The notes beneath the pieces are model-generated. The model saw only the letters and a list, made by a program, of their open reading frames with translations, searched no databases and was not told the origin of the DNA. 64,000 nucleotides of DNA, from positions 1 through 64,000 of the forward strand of contig NZ_LMTZ01000119.1 in assembly GCF_001456025.1 (NCBI RefSeq). The letters are read 5' to 3'. Both the position numbers and the translations under genes were made by a program. The first letter of the stretch is position 1; the number at the start of each line of letters is the position of its first letter. Origin of the DNA: Mastigocoleus testarum BC008 (GTDB lineage Bacteria; Cyanobacteriota; Cyanobacteriia; Cyanobacteriales; Nostocaceae). This document shows, piece after piece, positions 38,066 to 49,857 of this stretch.

Positions 38066-38491
38066 ATTCTGATGTAATTTAGAGTAAATAAACGTTTTTC
38101 AAATTTTTGTACTTATCTTCTCAAGTTTAAAAAACCTATTATTGATTTGGGCAAAATCGATATTAAACTTTGATGAAAGTATCAATAAAAATAAGATTTT
38201 AAAATAAATTGGCCTCAGTATTAAGACTGAAATTACTCAAATTGTTTAGCGATCTACATTATTTTATTTAGCTACTTGCTTGTTCTATTAATTTTGATTC
38301 ATTTATCTTTGGGTCATCTTTCTCAGGACATGTCCTAAATATAATTTTCTTGAATTTATAAATGATTTTTCGTAAAAATTAATGCATGATTAATTTATCA
38401 GTAATTTTTGGGAATAATTAATTTGGAAATGCGGTTAAATGTTTTTATTTAACTCTCACTAACTTTAAATGTTAGAGATCTAGGGTGAGCC
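38066..38491. other. Divergent promoter region of the RTX and TpsA genes
   Basis: About 425 bp, A+T-rich, between the starts of the giant RTX gene (minus) and tpsA (plus). It must hold both promoters. No palindrome or repeat stood out. Confidence 0.5.
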
Positions 38492-41400
38492 ATGAATAAC
38501 GTTTATTTTTCTTTATCACAACTGGAAATCAGAAAGAAAAACAAAAACCTTTATCTGATATTATGCTTGGTATTTTGTTCGTTATTTGGCAATACACCAA
38601 AAGTCTCAGCACAATCAACACAAATTCAAATTATCCCGGATACTACTCTTCCCATCAATTCTGTAGTGTCCCCCGATACTAGTGGAAATTTGATTGAAAT
38701 TACTGGAGGAACAGCTGCAGGAAATAATCTTTTTCACAGCTTTCAACAATTTTCTGTTCTTGATGGTCAAACAGCTTTCTTCAATAATGGATCGAGTATA
38801 GGAAGTATTTTCAGTCGGGTTACTGGTAGCTCAGTTTCTAATATTGAAGGGATAATTCGTGCAAATGGGACAGCTAATCTATTTTTTATTAACCCCAAGG
38901 GCATTATTTTCGGTCCCAATGCAACTCTGGAGATTGGTGGTTCATTTTTAGGAAGTACTGCAGAAAGTATTAAATTCAGTGATGGTAATTTTTATAGTGC
39001 TGTTGACCCCCAAGCACCACCTTTACTAAACATCAATATTCCCGTTGGTTTGCAATATGGTACTGAGCCAGGAAATATTATTGTTGAGGGGACTGGGAAT
39101 AGTACGGGTTTTGCTGACCCCAGTAATAATGATTATTCTCTAGTTAAAAACTTTCGTCCTTCTGGATTACAAGTAGACCAGGGAAAAAATTTAGCTTTGA
39201 TTGGAGGTAATATCGCTTTAGATGGGGGAAATCTAACCGCAGCAGAAGGACATATTGAATTAGGTAGTGTTAAGCAGGGTTTAGTTGGACTTAATACTAG
39301 TAGTGAAATTTGGACATTTGACTATCAAGGAGTAGCTGGTTTTACAGATATTGCTTTAGCAAATGCAGCTTCAGTGGAAGTTAGTGGTAATAGTAGTGGT
39401 ACGGTTAACGTTCGCGGACAAAATATTTCTCTAACAGACGCTTCCGCCATTCTCTCTAACACTTCAGGAAATGGAACGGGAGGAAGTATTACTCTTAACG
39501 GTGCAGATTCCGTCAGAATTACAGGGGTATCTCAAAACCAAATTCCTTTTGTTTCCTATGTTTCCACAGATACTACAGCAGGTTCAACAGGAGCAGGGGC
39601 AGATTTAAATATTGATACCAATTATTTATTAGTTGCTGGCGGCGCTCAAGTAGCTAGTGCTATTTTTGGCAGTGGTAAAGGTGGAAACTTAAGTGTAAAT
39701 GCAGAGCGGGTAGAGTTAATTGCAGGTTCCCGCGTAGCTGGTTCGAGCGGTCTGTTTGCTCCCATTGTCCCAGGAGCAACTGGTGATGGGGGAAATATTA
39801 ATGTAGACACCGATAGTTTATTAATCGCTGGAGGAGCCCAAGCTTTTACTCTTTCATTTAGTAATGGTAAAGCAGGGGATTTTAATATTAAGGCACAAGA
39901 TATTGAACTTAATGGAACTTCTCCTAATGGGACTCCTAGTGGTTTATTTAATAATACTTTTGCCGGTGGAGATGGAGGTAACTTAAGTATTAATACTGAT
40001 ACTTTAAAAGTTATAGACGGTGCTGATATTGGTTCTACCGTTGGAGGCTTAGGAAATGCTGGAAATATCGATATTAAAGCAAATAATATTGAATTAAGCA
40101 GCGTTGATTCTTTAACAGACCCCAGTCAAATTTCTGCTTCCGTCCAATCGAGTGCGACAGGAACAGCTGGAGATATTAACATCGAGACTAACAGCCTCAA
40201 GCTTAGTGGTGGAACCCAAATAAATTCCAGTGTACTCGGTACCGGACAAGGAGGAAATCTTGCTATTAAAGCCAGCGAGATTAATTTAACTGGATATTCT
40301 GCAGTTGCTAACAGATCTACTGGTTTATTTGCAACTGTTATTCCCGGTGCAACCGGTAATAGTGGTAATTTAGCGATCACAACCGATAATTTACAGGTAT
40401 CAGATGGAGCACAAATTGCTGTTAGTACTGGTGGTTCTGGATCTGCTGGTAATCTTACAGTTACAGCATCCAACTCAGTAGAATTGAGCGGTAATGCAAT
40501 TCAAGCTGGTGGTGGTAGTAGTGGTTTATTTTCCAGTGCGGTTTTGGGGAATGGAAACGGTGGAAATATAAATTTAACAACCGATAGACTAACTGTAAAA
40601 GATGGTGCAACTATTAGTGCAAGTAACTTCTTAAGTGGTAGCAATGCAGATATTTTAGCAGGAACAGGAACCGGTAAAGCAGGAAATATCAATATTAACG
40701 CCCCAACCATTGAACTAGATGGAGTAGATACTGATACTCCTGCTAGCATTACAGCTTCAACTTTTGCAGGGGGTGGGGGAAATATTTTTCTTAATAGCAA
40801 CACAATTACCGCTCAAAATGGCGCTCAAGTAACAGCAGAAACTTTAGGAGAAGGTGCTGGTGGTGCTATTGAAGTTTTTACAAATAATCTAAATCTTACT
40901 AGTGGTGCAACTTTCAGTAGTAGTACTGTTGCAGCAGGAGATGCGGGAATAATCTCTGTAAATAGTAACTTGCTGGATATCTCTGCACAAGGAAAAATTA
41001 CTACTAGCAGTACGGGGACAGGTCAAGCTGGCAATATTAATTTAAATAGCGATCGCATTCAAACAGATGGAGGCTTTATTACTGCAACTTCAGAACAAAC
41101 AGGTGGTGGTGATATCAATATTTTCAGCAATGAAATTCTATTACGAAATAATAGCTTAATTAGCACCAGCGTTTTAGATAGTAATGGTGGTGGGGGAAAT
41201 ATTTTTATTGATAATTCTAATTTTATTTTGGCACTCAATAATAGCGATATTAGAGCTAATGCTGTATTTGGACCAGGAGGTAATATCGATATTACAACCG
41301 AACTTATTTTCACCGATTTAACCAGTGATATTGATGCTTCATCTCAGTTTGGACTTGATGGAGTTGTTGAGATTAAAAGTCCCGAATCAGAAAAAGACTT

Positions 41401-41731
41401 AGGTACGGGTATCTTACCTGAAGATATTACAGATCCTAGTGGTCTGATTACAGCAGCTTGTCCAAGTAGTGGCGAAAATATTTTTGCAGTTACGGGTAAT
41501 GGGGGAATTCCCAATAGTCCATATCAGAGTCATTCTCTTAGTTCAAATTGGCACGATCTGCGTCCAGCTACACAACAAACAACCAAAGTAAATACAGCAA
41601 AAGTCGCTCCCTCAAGAAAGCCGATTAAAGAAGCTACAGCAACTATCATCAATTCAGATGGTGAGTTAGAATTAGTCGCTTTGAGCCCTTTATCCACACA
41701 CAATTGGATAAAGTCTAGTTGTCGAGGCTAA
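38492..41731 (+). CDS. TpsA-family filamentous haemagglutinin exoprotein
   Basis: 1079 residues. An extended signal peptide ends near SAQS (residue ~41). The TPS secretion domain follows (~45-185: NSVVSPDTSGNLIEITGG, NLFHSFQQFSV, ANLFFINPKGIIFGPNA with the conserved NPNG/NPKG-type turn). The rest is a long beta-helix of NLTVNAxxVELxxGSQI-type rungs, rich in glycine and asparagine, and ends with two cysteines (ACPSSGENIF and SSCRG). It is exported by a TpsB such as the one at 27531-29531. The CHAT-TPR gene follows after 124 bp on the same strand. Confidence 0.93.
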   Translation: MNNVYFSLSQLEIRKKNKNLYLILCLVFCSLFGNTPKVSAQSTQIQIIPDTTLPINSVVSPDTSGNLIEITGGTAAGNNLFHSFQQFSVLDGQTAFFNNGSSIGSIFSRVTGSSVSNIEGIIRANGTANLFFINPKGIIFGPNATLEIGGSFLGSTAESIKFSDGNFYSAVDPQAPPLLNINIPVGLQYGTEPGNIIVEGTGNSTGFADPSNNDYSLVKNFRPSGLQVDQGKNLALIGGNIALDGGNLTAAEGHIELGSVKQGLVGLNTSSEIWTFDYQGVAGFTDIALANAASVEVSGNSSGTVNVRGQNISLTDASAILSNTSGNGTGGSITLNGADSVRITGVSQNQIPFVSYVSTDTTAGSTGAGADLNIDTNYLLVAGGAQVASAIFGSGKGGNLSVNAERVELIAGSRVAGSSGLFAPIVPGATGDGGNINVDTDSLLIAGGAQAFTLSFSNGKAGDFNIKAQDIELNGTSPNGTPSGLFNNTFAGGDGGNLSINTDTLKVIDGADIGSTVGGLGNAGNIDIKANNIELSSVDSLTDPSQISASVQSSATGTAGDINIETNSLKLSGGTQINSSVLGTGQGGNLAIKASEINLTGYSAVANRSTGLFATVIPGATGNSGNLAITTDNLQVSDGAQIAVSTGGSGSAGNLTVTASNSVELSGNAIQAGGGSSGLFSSAVLGNGNGGNINLTTDRLTVKDGATISASNFLSGSNADILAGTGTGKAGNININAPTIELDGVDTDTPASITASTFAGGGGNIFLNSNTITAQNGAQVTAETLGEGAGGAIEVFTNNLNLTSGATFSSSTVAAGDAGIISVNSNLLDISAQGKITTSSTGTGQAGNINLNSDRIQTDGGFITATSEQTGGGDINIFSNEILLRNNSLISTSVLDSNGGGGNIFIDNSNFILALNNSDIRANAVFGPGGNIDITTELIFTDLTSDIDASSQFGLDGVVEIKSPESEKDLGTGILPEDITDPSGLITAACPSSGENIFAVTGNGGIPNSPYQSHSLSSNWHDLRPATQQTTKVNTAKVAPSRKPIKEATATIINSDGELELVALSPLSTHNWIKSSCRG

Positions 41732-41855
41732 CCATCTCCTAACCTCCCCTTGGTGAGGAATATCAGTTTTTATAGATTACTAAATTATTTAGCAGTTAGG
41801 ATTGCCATATCCAAATTTAAGACTATTGAAAATTTAAAAGTATTGAGAAACTTTA

Positions 41856-44453
41856 ATGAAATTAATATTTATGCGTAATTTTATCTTAGGAATTTTGATT
41901 GGCTTAGGAATTGTTTGTACTCCCGTAGCAGTTGTTCGTGGTTTACCCCCAACAATAGAACAAAAAATAAATACTGGAAGAGAAGCGATGTTGCGCGGTG
42001 ATTACTTAAATGCGATCGCCCAATGGGAGAAAGCTAAAAATGAAACATCACGCTTAGAAGCTAAAGATCTAAAAATTGAAGACCTGGAGAGCAAAATACT
42101 GATTGATGTTTTTTTGTCCTTGGGCTATCAAGAAATAGGTGATTTAGTCCAAGCACAAAAAGCTATTACTTCAGCAATTAAACTATCAGATAATCAAAAA
42201 TTAAACTCCACTCTCGTCGCTAAAGTTCTCAATACTCAAGGTAATCTCGAACTCAAACAAAATAATCCCCAAGCAGCAGCTTTAAATTTTCGCAAAGCAA
42301 AAGAAATATATCAACAAGAACGAGATACTGAAGGAGAGGTTGGTGCTACAGTTAATGAAGCAATAGCTTTACAAAAACTGGGTAAATACCGCACAGCAAA
42401 AAAAAACCTTCAAGAGTTGGAAACAAAGTTAAATTCAATACCAAAACTACTACAGGCATCAGTATATAAAATCTTAGGAATAACCTACGCCACTATTGGA
42501 GATTTTCCCACAGCAATCGAAAAACTCGAAGCCAGTATTGCTTTAACCCAGGAAACAGATATAGAAGCAACAGCTAAAACTGGAATTGACTTAGCTGCGG
42601 TACTTCAGTTTTCTGAGCCCCAAACTGCTACTAAATTATTGCAAGAAGTCGCATCGGTGTCGAAGAATAGAGAAACCCAAGCTATTGCTTTGCTTAATTC
42701 CATTGATATTGACATTGAAAGTCAAAATTGGGAGCGAGCTATTACCACTGCAAATCAGAGTCAAGATTTAATTCTGAACTTACCAAACAATGATTTTGCC
42801 AAAATCGATTTAATCAAAAAAATGGCAAAATTAGAGTCTTATACATCTCCTAATTTTAGAGCTTCTCGTCAAAATAAAAGCTCTAGAATTATTGCTTCTA
42901 AATCTATCTCTAACAAGCGATCGCAACCCTTAATTAATAACCGACACAAACAGTTGTTAGAAAAAATAGCCCAATCCGCACGATCTAAAGGTACTGCGAG
43001 GACAGAATCTTATGCTATTGGGACTTTAGCTTATATAGAGGAACAACAAGGAAATTTAAATCGAGCCATCGAACTCAATAAATATGCTCTCAGCTTAACT
43101 GATGCGATTGCTGCTGATGATATAGCTTATCAGTGGGAATGGCAATTAGGAAGAATTTTTAAAACCCAAGGGAAAATCGAGAATGCGATCGTATCCTATC
43201 AAAAAGCCGTAAATAATTTGGGTAAGATTCGAGAAGATTTAGTGACTTTCAACCCAGAATCACAGTATTCATTTCGTGAAAGTGTAGAACCTGTCTATCG
43301 TCAGTTAGTTGAGTTATTAATTTCTCAACCGACCCAAGATAATCTCATCCAAGCGAGAAAAACTGTAGAATCTTTGCAGATGGCTGAGATGGAGAACTAT
43401 TTTCGACAAGCTTGCTTACAAGCTAAACCTGAAAAAATCGAGCAATTCGATCCCAAAGCTGCAATTATTTACCCTATAGTCACAGAAAACACTCTTGCAG
43501 TTTTAACTTCTATTCCAGGTCAACCGATTAAGCTGCAAATTCAACCAATAACAGCTGCTGACCTTGAAAGTAAAATCATGGGATTAATGGCACAATTTAA
43601 CCCAGTTTCTTCCGACGAAGAAAGAAAAACTCAGTCTCAAGAATTTTATAATTGGTTGATAAAACCTACACTTAATGACTTAAAAGCAGCAAAAATCAAA
43701 ACTTTAGTCTTTGTTCTCGATAGTGCTTTGCGTAATCTTCCCGTAGCTGCTCTTTACGATGGTGAAAAATATCTGGTAGAAGATTATGCGATCGCCCTTA
43801 CCCCAGGGTTACAATTACTACCTTCCAAAGCAATAAATAATAAACGCGTTGAAGCAGTGGTAGGAGCTTTGAGTGAAGCAAATCAGGGATTTTCTGCTCT
43901 ACCAGCGGTAGAAAATGAAGTGCAAGACATCGCAAACAATGTTAATTCTCAACTTTTACTCAACCAGAAATTTACTAACAATCGTCTTCGTAAGACTTTA
44001 AAAGAAACAACCAGCGCACCCATCTTACATTTAGCAACTCATGGTCAATTTAGTTCTAAACCAGAAGAAACATTTATTCTGACTTGGAACGATCGTATCG
44101 GAGTTAATGAACTTGAAGAATTACTCAAAGTGCGAGAAGAAACCCCCAAATTAATTCCTATCGAGCTTTTAGTACTGAGTGCTTGTCAAACTGCCGAAGG
44201 AGATACTAGATCCGCTTTGGGTATTGCGGGAATTGCCCTCAGGTCGGGGGCAAGAAGCACAGTTGGAACTTTATGGCCAGTATCAGATGAATCAACTTCT
44301 ATCTTGATGAATGAATTTTATCAGCAAATCAAGAAAACTTCTCAAAATAAAGCCCAAATATTGAGACAAGCGCAGTTAAGGCTAATTAAATCCAAAAAAT
44401 TCAATCATCCTTTTTATTGGGCTCCATTTGTATTGATCGGAAATTGGACTTGA
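41856..44453 (+). CDS. CHAT-domain caspase-like protein with TPR repeats
   Basis: 865 residues. N-terminal signal-like hydrophobic segment (residues ~5-28), TPR repeats (~30-490), then a CHAT protease domain (~570-865) with the catalytic pair H729 (LHLATHGQFSS) and C777 (LSACQTAEG). The domain is complete to its usual end (NHPFYWAPFVLIGNW). CHAT-TPR proteins often sit beside TpsA genes in cyanobacteria, so processing of, or response to, the exoprotein is plausible; some relatives act as caspase-like proteases. The stop codon TGA at 44451-44453 lies within the orphan IS605 end, so the last residues may have been altered by that insertion. Confidence 0.9.
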   Translation: MKLIFMRNFILGILIGLGIVCTPVAVVRGLPPTIEQKINTGREAMLRGDYLNAIAQWEKAKNETSRLEAKDLKIEDLESKILIDVFLSLGYQEIGDLVQAQKAITSAIKLSDNQKLNSTLVAKVLNTQGNLELKQNNPQAAALNFRKAKEIYQQERDTEGEVGATVNEAIALQKLGKYRTAKKNLQELETKLNSIPKLLQASVYKILGITYATIGDFPTAIEKLEASIALTQETDIEATAKTGIDLAAVLQFSEPQTATKLLQEVASVSKNRETQAIALLNSIDIDIESQNWERAITTANQSQDLILNLPNNDFAKIDLIKKMAKLESYTSPNFRASRQNKSSRIIASKSISNKRSQPLINNRHKQLLEKIAQSARSKGTARTESYAIGTLAYIEEQQGNLNRAIELNKYALSLTDAIAADDIAYQWEWQLGRIFKTQGKIENAIVSYQKAVNNLGKIREDLVTFNPESQYSFRESVEPVYRQLVELLISQPTQDNLIQARKTVESLQMAEMENYFRQACLQAKPEKIEQFDPKAAIIYPIVTENTLAVLTSIPGQPIKLQIQPITAADLESKIMGLMAQFNPVSSDEERKTQSQEFYNWLIKPTLNDLKAAKIKTLVFVLDSALRNLPVAALYDGEKYLVEDYAIALTPGLQLLPSKAINNKRVEAVVGALSEANQGFSALPAVENEVQDIANNVNSQLLLNQKFTNNRLRKTLKETTSAPILHLATHGQFSSKPEETFILTWNDRIGVNELEELLKVREETPKLIPIELLVLSACQTAEGDTRSALGIAGIALRSGARSTVGTLWPVSDESTSILMNEFYQQIKKTSQNKAQILRQAQLRLIKSKKFNHPFYWAPFVLIGNWT

Positions 44454-44490
44454 CATCTCCCCCGGTAAAACATGGAGGATTCTAAACTAG
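44450..44490 (-). mobile_element. Orphan IS605-type right end
   Basis: TTGACATCTCCCCCGG, a short loop and GGAGGATTCTAA reproduce the right end of the tnpB element at 10331-10371 with few changes. No transposase or tnpB is nearby. It is either the scar of a deleted element or a solo end, and it overlaps the CHAT gene stop. Confidence 0.75.
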
Positions 44491-44501
44491 TGTAAAAATT
44501 T

Positions 44502-44678
44502 TTACCTAAACATCTTGAAAATTAATTCATAACAATAACCACCCAATAATATACCGAATGCTCCAATTAAACCCAAAAGTGGAGGAACTGGTGCAGGAAG
44601 CCTAATCCCAGCAAATACAACACCAATTATCCAGCCACCAAGTAATGCCATTCCTGCCTGTCTAAAGAATTCACTCAT
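44502..44678 (-). CDS. XapX-domain small membrane protein
   Basis: About 58 residues: FFRQAGMALLGGWIIGVVFAGIRLPAPVPPLLGLIGAFGILLGGYCYELIF. Two membrane segments around the RLPAPVPPLLGLIG motif are typical of the XapX family (function unknown; named after xanthosine-locus XapX). I place the start at the ATG at 44676-44678, after an AAAGAGAAAG stretch; the frame is open 16 codons further up. Confidence 0.8.
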   Translation of the reverse strand: MSEFFRQAGMALLGGWIIGVVFAGIRLPAPVPPLLGLIGAFGILLGGYCYELIFKMFR

Positions 44679-44914
44679 AATCTTTCTCTTTATATAACGT
44701 TTTATCTTTAATCTGCTAAAGTGCAAGTTTTACTTGAGTTTTAATATCAGTGATTAATATGAGCAGTTAGTGATACATTACTGAGAATTAGCTAAGAATT
44801 ACCCTCAGAAAGCTTAAGCAATGTAGATTTATTTCTTCTCATAAAAAATAGATATTGCTTCTACCAGGTTTACCCGATAAAATCATCTAGTTAAGAGCAT
44901 CCCATTGTCAGGGT

Positions 44915-46312
44915 ATGATTGAATCGCTTTTGCAGTCTAATTCACCACAAAATTCAGGAAAAGACAGGAAAGCCATTATTGTTGGTGCAGGTCCAGCAGG
45001 AACACTGATGGCATTGTATTTAGCACAGATGAATTGGAGAGTAACCGTATTTGAGCGGAGAGACTTCTATGAAAAAAGTACAGGTAATTTGGGCGGAGTA
45101 AACAAATCAGGGCGTTCCTATAACATTGTTCTCACTGAAAGAGGTATATTTGCGCTGCAAGAGGTTGGTGTTGAATTACCTCCTGACCTAAGCGTTACTT
45201 TAGCTGGTAATGTCAGACACACAAATAAAGGCATTCGCTTCAATCAACCATTTAATAAAGCTATCTCCGTAAATCGTAATGTTTTGGCAAAGCAACTATT
45301 TCAGGAAGGGCGCTGTAGATTTCCAGAACACATAGAATATTACTTTGGTTATCGTTTAGAAAGTATTGATTTCGAGCAAAAGTTAGCAACTTTTCACAAA
45401 GAAAACGATTGTATAGAGCGGAATTTTGACTTACTTGTAGGTGCAGATGGGGTTTTCAGTACCGTTAGAGTATTGATGGAAAAATACTTTGACGGCTTTA
45501 GCTGCCAGCAAAACTTTGATAAAATGATGTTTAAAGTTTGTCCATTAGGAAAAGTAACAGAATTACCTGATGCTCAACCTCAATGGGATAAATGTTTTCA
45601 TACCTGGCCTAGTCATGAGCCTGTAACTATTTTAGCTCCGCCCAGTTCCGATGGGTCGCTAAACGGAATTTTAATTATGCCACCAGAGGGAGAATTCACC
45701 TTTGATAAACTTAAAACTGAGGCAGAACTAGAAGCTTTATTTCAAGAAAAATTCCCTGATATCTTAGCAGGGAAATCATTACCAGAAGATTGGGCAAAAT
45801 ACTTGCTTGAACAGAAGCCATCCTATGGTGGTATCACTACTATATGTAGTAGTTTACATGGAGGAGATTGTGTCGTACTTGTTGGCGATGCAGGACACTC
45901 TGTATGGGCATCTCTCGGACAAGGTTGTAATGTAGCCTTGGAAAGTTGTGTAATTTTGGCACGAACTTTAGAGAAGTATAATGGTGACCTGACTAAGGCT
46001 TTACCTGCCTACACTATCAAACGCAAACCAGATACAGATGCGAACGCTAGAATGTCGGAACAGGGATTGGGGAATAATAAGCGGGTAATAAAAACTTTAT
46101 TTTTCACCAAATTGATGGCAATTTCCCTCTTTCATCAAATTTTACCAAGTTTATTTAAAAAGCCTGCTATTTTTCAAATAGGTCAACCAGATGTCCGCTA
46201 CAGTGAAATTGAACAGCAAATGCAGATACAAAACAAGCAATTATTAGGAGTGATGCTGTTTTTAATCGGATTTGCAATAATTTTGTCATTATTTGGTTTG
46301 AAGCTATTCTGA
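44915..46312 (+). CDS. FAD-dependent monooxygenase (kynurenine-3-monooxygenase-like)
   Basis: 465 residues. GAGPAGTLMALYLA near residue 24 (FAD GxGxxG), SYNIVLTERGIFAL and the DG motif LLVGADGVFSTVR, then GDAGHSVWASLGQGCNVALES, the FAD-ribityl GD motif. The order and the INLALS-like SYNIVLTERG place it near kynurenine 3-monooxygenases. The C-terminus has a membrane segment (GVMLFLIGFAIILSLFGLKLF) as in eukaryotic KMO, which is membrane bound. No kynurenine-pathway neighbours are in the window, so the substrate is uncertain. Confidence 0.85.
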   Translation: MIESLLQSNSPQNSGKDRKAIIVGAGPAGTLMALYLAQMNWRVTVFERRDFYEKSTGNLGGVNKSGRSYNIVLTERGIFALQEVGVELPPDLSVTLAGNVRHTNKGIRFNQPFNKAISVNRNVLAKQLFQEGRCRFPEHIEYYFGYRLESIDFEQKLATFHKENDCIERNFDLLVGADGVFSTVRVLMEKYFDGFSCQQNFDKMMFKVCPLGKVTELPDAQPQWDKCFHTWPSHEPVTILAPPSSDGSLNGILIMPPEGEFTFDKLKTEAELEALFQEKFPDILAGKSLPEDWAKYLLEQKPSYGGITTICSSLHGGDCVVLVGDAGHSVWASLGQGCNVALESCVILARTLEKYNGDLTKALPAYTIKRKPDTDANARMSEQGLGNNKRVIKTLFFTKLMAISLFHQILPSLFKKPAIFQIGQPDVRYSEIEQQMQIQNKQLLGVMLFLIGFAIILSLFGLKLF

Positions 46313-46554
46313 GTATAGCGAACGACTCTGTATTTCAGTCCCGAGCGGAAAAATTCTGGGAATTTGGCACATATCGCTACAGTAATATTCTAATGCTTCT
46401 GCCGTTCGGCTGTCTTTGTAGTGACGGTTTGTGAATTGCGAGATTACCCCAAAAATAATTTTTACGAGATTTGCCAAAACCTTTTGGAAATTTCCTGGGC
46501 AAAATGAGTAGTAAAAAATATATTCATTTTGTACAACTAAGGATAATTAAAGAG

Positions 46555-46827
46555 ATGCATAAAGCTAAATCTGTAACAACTAGACCCAATAATAAAGTGA
46601 TGGCTGCAACATTTGCCTCTGCAGTTGGTTCAATTGGTGGAATTATTGTTACTGCTTCCACACTTCCAGCACTGGAAAATATTGGGATCGTAATTCCCCA
46701 ACAAGACCAACAAGCTTTCAAAGTTGCTGTTGCTAGTGTATTTACTGCCGGTGCGACATTTACACTTGGTTATCTTACACCTCCAGGATTAGAAGATGGT
46801 ATAAAGGTTGATCCTGAAGATGGGTAA
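46555..46827 (+). CDS. Small hypothetical membrane protein
   Basis: About 90 residues with two membrane segments (VMAATFASAVGSIGGIIVTAS; VAVASVFTAGATFTLGYLTPP) and an acidic tail (GLEDGIKVDPEDG), reminiscent of small phage-holin-like or cyanobacterial hypothetical proteins. The frame is open from 46471 with a further ATG at 46504; I prefer 46555 because AAGGA lies 11 bp before it. Function unknown. Confidence 0.6.
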   Translation: MHKAKSVTTRPNNKVMAATFASAVGSIGGIIVTASTLPALENIGIVIPQQDQQAFKVAVASVFTAGATFTLGYLTPPGLEDGIKVDPEDG

Positions 46828-46987
46828 AAATATACCTGTCTTGTAAATAAATAAACAATAGTTCAGCAAGTAAAATTATTTATACACTTAATCCTAAATT
46901 ATATTAAATCCCAGTCTTATCAACAAAGAGTTCTCTGAGCAAAACTGTTTGGGAAAATATATTTGATGGACAAAGACTAGAATCAGG

Positions 46988-47656
46988 ATGGTTCAACAAA
47001 TAATCCCATCTATAATTATGATTCGGTTATTACTAGCAGATGACCAACCACTATTTAGACAGGGACTAGCTTCTTTGCTATCCCTAGAAGAAGATTTAGA
47101 AGTTGTGGGAGAAGCCAATCACGGGAAAGAAGCTATTACCCTAGCTGAAACTTTACAACCTGACGTAATTCTAATGGATGTAAGGATGCCAATTTGTGAT
47201 GGGGTGATAGCAACACGCGAAATTCACAATCGTTTTCCCTGGATTAAAATCTTGGTGCTCACAACTTTTGATGAAGATGATTATATTTGGGAGTCTTTAC
47301 AAGCCGGAGCACTTGGTTATCTCCTTAAAAGTACTCCAGCTTTACAACTTGCAGCAGCCATACGAACTTTATCTCAAGGACATTCTCAACTTGGTCCAAC
47401 CATAGCACCTAAAGTTTTTGCCCAGCTACGTCCACCCGTAGTAAGTAAGCAAAATTCCTATGAAAATCTTTTTAGCGAACGAGAGTTGGATGTTTTGCGC
47501 TTAATTAGCCAGGGTAAGAATAACCGTGAAATAGCTAAAGCACTGTATCTGACTGAGGGTACCGTGAAGAATTATGTGACGCAGATTTTAGGAAGACTTG
47601 AACTTCGCGATCGCACTCAAGCAGCTCTATGGGCCAAAGAGAATATGAATATTTAA
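46988..47656 (+). CDS. NarL/LuxR-family response regulator
   Basis: 222 residues. Receiver domain (about 12-125): LLLADDQPLFRQGL (acidic pocket), phosphorylation aspartate in DVILMDVRMP, LVLTTFDEDDY (switch threonine), YLLKSTP (lysine). C-terminal LuxR helix-turn-helix: FSERELDVLRLISQGKNNREIAKALYLTEGTVKNYVTQILGRL. No histidine kinase gene is adjacent. The start may be the internal ATG at 47018 (MIRLLLADDQP). Confidence 0.93.
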   Translation: MVQQIIPSIIMIRLLLADDQPLFRQGLASLLSLEEDLEVVGEANHGKEAITLAETLQPDVILMDVRMPICDGVIATREIHNRFPWIKILVLTTFDEDDYIWESLQAGALGYLLKSTPALQLAAAIRTLSQGHSQLGPTIAPKVFAQLRPPVVSKQNSYENLFSERELDVLRLISQGKNNREIAKALYLTEGTVKNYVTQILGRLELRDRTQAALWAKENMNI

Positions 47657-47690
47657 ATTAAAATAATAATTCAATATAATTTTTTGATAT

Positions 47691-47726
47691 TTACCAATTA
47701 CCAATTACCAATTACCAATTACCATT
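47691..47726. repeat. Heptamer tandem repeat (TTACCAA)
   Basis: About five perfect copies of TTACCAA between the response regulator and groEL. It is the complement-strand type of the array at 87-135. Confidence 0.85.
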
Positions 47727-47878
47727 CGCCGTTAGGCGCGGGCGTATACCAATTCTCAAATAAATAATGTAGAGACTTAGCTATTTGCCTTTGCCCCTAC
47801 ATTATCATTTTATTTTGGCAGCAAGCTCGATATCACTGCACGGGTAATGCTCAAAATATGGCTAGATATAGCTGTAAC

Positions 47879-49564
<1,686 letters not shown>

Positions 49565-49597
49565 TCTTTCATCAAAGAGTGCTTTCTGTCTAACAAT

Positions 49598-49624
49598 TTA
49601 GCACTCAGAGGCGAAGAGTGCTAA
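49598..49624 (-). promoter_or_regulatory. CIRCE operator (HrcA binding site)
   Basis: TTAGCACTC - 9 bases - GAGTGCTAA, an exact match to the CIRCE consensus, located 34-60 bp upstream of groEL. Confidence 0.97.
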
Positions 49625-49857
49625 CTATAATTTTGACTTTTTTTCCTGTGAACCCGTAAATAACGGATGAATTAAACAAGAAAAGGAGATTATATCTTTA
49701 ATATTCTTTTTGTACTTTGGGATTTATCCTAATTCTCAGACTCACTTGTAAGAAATATAAATTCAGATCGAGGTAGAAAATACAATATTCGCGGAACAAA
49801 CAGACTAATATATCAGTTAATATTCATAGAAATTGACAAATATAGTTGATTTGGGGG

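Noticed and set aside
27531..41731. TpsB and TpsA as one operon
   Set aside because: They are on opposite strands and 9 kb apart; pairing is likely by function but not by transcription.
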